NCBI GenBank assembly: GCA_030681515.1
Contig: JAUXSE010000056.1
Coordinates: forward strand, 186,001-250,000
Direction of reading: 5' to 3'
DNA from: Geothrix sp.
GTDB taxonomy: Bacteria > Acidobacteriota > Holophagae > Holophagales > Holophagaceae
DNA length: 64,000 bases
The notes under the pieces were generated by a model. It saw only the letters and a program-made list of their open reading frames with translations. It was not told where the DNA came from and ran no database searches. Position 1 is the first letter of the stretch. Each line of letters starts with the position of its first letter. The translations under genes were made by a program, and so were the position numbers. Positions 61,605-64,000 of the stretch are shown here, in pieces.

Positions 61605-61702
61605 GGGGCTGGACTGTTCCCATTCATCGCGCACCGGGGTTCTGACCCCCTCCATGGAGGCCTAGCGAAGCAGGCTTTTCCGTTCCAGCCGGGAGTACAC
61701 CC

Positions 61703-62764
61703 ATGCGTCTTGCCGTCCTGACCCTCGTCCTCGCGTCCTTCAGTCTCGGCCTCCAGGCTGCCCCGAAGCGCCCCGCCAAGAAGCGCACCTCCCGGCCCGC
61801 CAGCCTGCCCACCGATGGCTCGGTCCATGTCATCCGGAAAGGCGAGACGGCGGCCCAGGTGGCCCGAGCCAACAGTCTGAGCCTGGCGGAACTGGGCGCC
61901 CTCAACCCGGGCCTGACCCTTTCGAAGCTGGCCATCGGGGCTCGCCTGAAGGTCCGTGAGATGCGTGCCTCCGCAGGCCCGGCCCTCCAGCCGATGGAGG
62001 AGTCGGCCACGTCCCTTCCCCGCCCCCCCCTCGCGGCCCTGCCCGGATCTCCCGTCCTCCTGCCGGCGCCCATGCCCCACCTGGAGCGGCTGCTGCCCTA
62101 CCAGGTGCGCGCCACCGTTCCCGTCAGCGGCGCCACGACTTCCGCCCACCAGGACACCCATCAGGCCCCGGGCACGCTCTCCCAGTTGCTGGCCCGCATC
62201 CAGCCGGTGATGCCACCGGTGTCCGAAGCCGAGCTGAACGCCCTGCTGCCGACCTATGCCCCCGCGGACCCCGACCGCCTCGATCTGCTCTGGCCCGTGG
62301 AGACCCGCACCATCAGCTCCGCATGGGGGCCGCGGATGCGCACCAAGACCGTCCGGGTCAAGAACCAGCGGAAGAAGCGGATCCGCTACAAGGGCCGCCA
62401 CCGGGGCATTGACCTGACGGCGCCCTCGGGAACCGCGGTCTTCGCCGCCCTCGATGGCCATGTGGCCATGGCCGCCAGGCACAAGCAATACGGCAACTAC
62501 GTGGTCATCGACCACGGCAACGGCGTGGTCACGCTCTACGCCCACCACCGGCTGAACCTCGTCCGGGAGGGCGATATCGTCCGCCGCGGGCAGAAGATCG
62601 CCGAAGTGGGCCGCACGGGCAATTCCACCGGGCCTCACCTCCACTTCGAACTCAAGATTGACGGAATCCAGCGCAATCCCCTGCCGGTGCTCAACGACGA
62701 AGAGGAGATCCCGGCCGAAATCGCGGCCCAGAACGCCCTGCTGGGATCCGGCGCGCCGCGCTGA
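61703..62764 (+). CDS. LysM and M23 peptidoglycan endopeptidase
   Basis: 353 residues. Signal peptide (to about 19), LysM domain (about 40-88, HVIRKGETAAQVARANSLSLAELGALNPGL), proline-rich linker, then a catalytic M23 domain (about 200-340) with intact HRGIDL, VTLYAHH and HLHFEL zinc motifs. It should cut peptidoglycan cross-links. A basic stretch (KTVRVKNQRKKRIRYKG) precedes the catalytic part. Confidence 0.92.
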   Translation: MRLAVLTLVLASFSLGLQAAPKRPAKKRTSRPASLPTDGSVHVIRKGETAAQVARANSLSLAELGALNPGLTLSKLAIGARLKVREMRASAGPALQPMEESATSLPRPPLAALPGSPVLLPAPMPHLERLLPYQVRATVPVSGATTSAHQDTHQAPGTLSQLLARIQPVMPPVSEAELNALLPTYAPADPDRLDLLWPVETRTISSAWGPRMRTKTVRVKNQRKKRIRYKGRHRGIDLTAPSGTAVFAALDGHVAMAARHKQYGNYVVIDHGNGVVTLYAHHRLNLVREGDIVRRGQKIAEVGRTGNSTGPHLHFELKIDGIQRNPLPVLNDEEEIPAEIAAQNALLGSGAPR

Positions 62765-62874
62765 ACCTCCGCGCCCTCCGCGGCATTGGATGAGGAGCGT
62801 GCCGTCCGTTCTCACCCGGAGATCGGTCCAGGACGCCGTGTTAGACTTGATGCTTTCGCCGTTTCGAGGTGGTC

Positions 62875-64000
62875 ATGCCGCTGTACCGAGCTTCCCTCCA
62901 GACCCTGGGGGCCATCGCGCTTCTGGCCGTGACCTTGGCCTGCGGTGGGAGCACCACCACCACCCCCGCGGTCTCCACGGCCGCCAACATCTACGGAACG
63001 GTGACCTACCAGCGGGTGCCCCTGGCCAAGGACGCGAACGGTGTGCCCACGGGGCTGGCCGATGCCAGCGTGGCCACCAACCTCCAGAGCCTTCCGGCCC
63101 GGGGCGTCTTTGTCCGTGCCTATCAGAAGGTGGAGCAGATCCAGCCGGATGGCACCAAGATCCTCGTCTGGATCCTGATGCAGTCGAGCCAGACCGACAG
63201 CCTGGGCGTCTATTCCCTCACGGTCGCGAAGGATCGGCCCACCATGGTGGAGGTCCTGAGCTCCTTCCTGGGCGGATTCGGCACCATCCATGTGATCGCA
63301 GAACCTGCGGGGATCAACAGCCCCACGGAGGCCCTCAACCGGCTGCAATACGGCCTGCGGAAGGCCGCCGATGGTTCCGCCCCGGTGAACGTCAATGCGC
63401 CAAGTTCGATGCTCAGCGCCGACGCCACCGTGAACTTCTCCGTGGGCCTGAACGATGCCTGGTGGGTGACCAACCCCTCCTACCGGATCAGCAGTCAGGA
63501 GGCCCCCCTGGTGGACCAGGCTGTCCTGGAGACGAGCCTTCCGGGCCGCACCCCCGGATTCGGTAGCGGCAGTCGCATCCTGGGCATCGGAGACACCATT
63601 GCGACCTTCGTGACCACCTACGGATCCGCCACTCCCGGCACCACCCTGGACCTCCACTACTGGCCCGGCCGGTCGGAACCCCGGGGATCCTACGTCGAGT
63701 ACGACCGGTCCCTCTTTCCCCAGGCCTTCGATTCTTCCCTGGGGACCTTCCGCTACTTCGGATCGCTGCGCGGCGGTCCCACCAACGACGACGCCTGGGA
63801 CGAGGGGGTGATTCTGCCCTTGTTGGCCCGGAATCTGTTGTTCGCCGGGAATGCCAATCGCACCTACTCCGTCCCCTTGAGTCCCCTCTTCCCCCCCGGC
63901 GCGGCCCTCACGGATTTCAGCCCGGACATGGCCCGCATCGAGGGACTGGCCGACGCCATGGCCGCGAACGTCCTCGAGTCCCCCTACCTGGCGGACACCC
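62875..64000 (+). CDS. Lipoprotein, 3' end beyond the window
   Basis: Open from ATG 62875 to the right edge (375 codons). The signal peptide MPLYRASLQTLGAIALLAVTLACGG has a lipobox (LAVTLAC). A Thr-rich linker follows, then beta-rich sequence with many aromatic residues. No family recognised in the visible part; possible adhesin- or protease-like surface protein. Confidence 0.7.
   Translation, partial: MPLYRASLQTLGAIALLAVTLACGGSTTTTPAVSTAANIYGTVTYQRVPLAKDANGVPTGLADASVATNLQSLPARGVFVRAYQKVEQIQPDGTKILVWILMQSSQTDSLGVYSLTVAKDRPTMVEVLSSFLGGFGTIHVIAEPAGINSPTEALNRLQYGLRKAADGSAPVNVNAPSSMLSADATVNFSVGLNDAWWVTNPSYRISSQEAPLVDQAVLETSLPGRTPGFGSGSRILGIGDTIATFVTTYGSATPGTTLDLHYWPGRSEPRGSYVEYDRSLFPQAFDSSLGTFRYFGSLRGGPTNDDAWDEGVILPLLARNLLFAGNANRTYSVPLSPLFPPGAALTDFSPDMARIEGLADAMAANVLESPYLADT

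Overview
The window is a gene-dense, high-GC bacterial chromosome segment. Gene content and style point to a Gram-negative, probably an Acidobacteriota of the Holophaga/Geothrix type: BamD and outer-membrane barrels, many lipoboxes, strong AAGGAGG ribosome-binding sites, GTG/TTG starts, short stem-loop terminators and a menaquinone-type UbiD enzyme. The taxon is inferred from general knowledge and was not tested by a search. No tRNA, rRNA, CRISPR array, prophage or intact insertion sequence was seen.

Layout. 0-1.7 kb: end of a DUF3501-like gene, a Dps ferritin and an Fe/Mn superoxide dismutase with a palindromic operator. 1.8-5.8 kb (minus): mrp, hotdog thioesterase, K+ channel/RCK protein, a cysteine-tailed carboxymuconolactone-decarboxylase-like protein and a TyrA-AroQ fusion, probably one operon. 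5.9-10.0 kb (minus): secreted transglutaminase-like protein, a lysine-rich pentapeptide-repeat peptide and polyphosphate kinase. 10.2-11.6 kb: rplY-pth. 11.9-14.8 kb (minus): an accessory lipoprotein plus metzincin protease of visibly lower GC. 15.2-25.4 kb: rpsF-rpsR, prfB, a lipase, bamD, aldo/keto reductase-thiE, rlmN-exoD-trmD-rplS and an outer-membrane protein. 25.5-38.9 kb: UbiD, rplU-rpmA-obgE-nadD-rsfS, glutamate dehydrogenase, a SulP transporter, a large outer-membrane protein, pilC and an EnvC-like factor. 39-50 kb: a DUF433/DUF5615 toxin-antitoxin pair, then divergent argR and a seven-gene arginine cluster (argD, acetylornithine carbamoyltransferase, argB, deacetylase, argH, argG, argC) with a P-loop protein between argG and argC. 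50-64 kb: Uma2 protein, dipeptidase, SDR, a decayed gene, an orphan, multicopper oxidase, lpd, desaturase, HAD phosphatase-moaC, a LysM/M23 endopeptidase and a lipoprotein cut by the window end.

The arginine region is the most coherent pathway. The carbamoyltransferase is of the acetylornithine type, so the route probably runs acetylglutamate to acetylornithine to acetylcitrulline, with the M20 deacetylase making citrulline for argG and argH. No argA or argJ is visible. The DUF1611/DgcN-like P-loop protein in the operon is a candidate for the missing acetylglutamate-forming step. The argR/argD intergenic region carries TGCAT-type palindromes placed on both divergent promoters.

The most unusual structural feature is a set of intergenic imperfect palindromes whose arms are built from short tandem words, each copy using a different word. 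Six lie between genes of the arg cluster, one lies between rpmA and obgE, and one lies inside a small ORF near 39.7 kb. Two of them carry a related double-hairpin core in opposite orientations. Other palindromic insertions sit inside rlmN and in a DUF2238 remnant.
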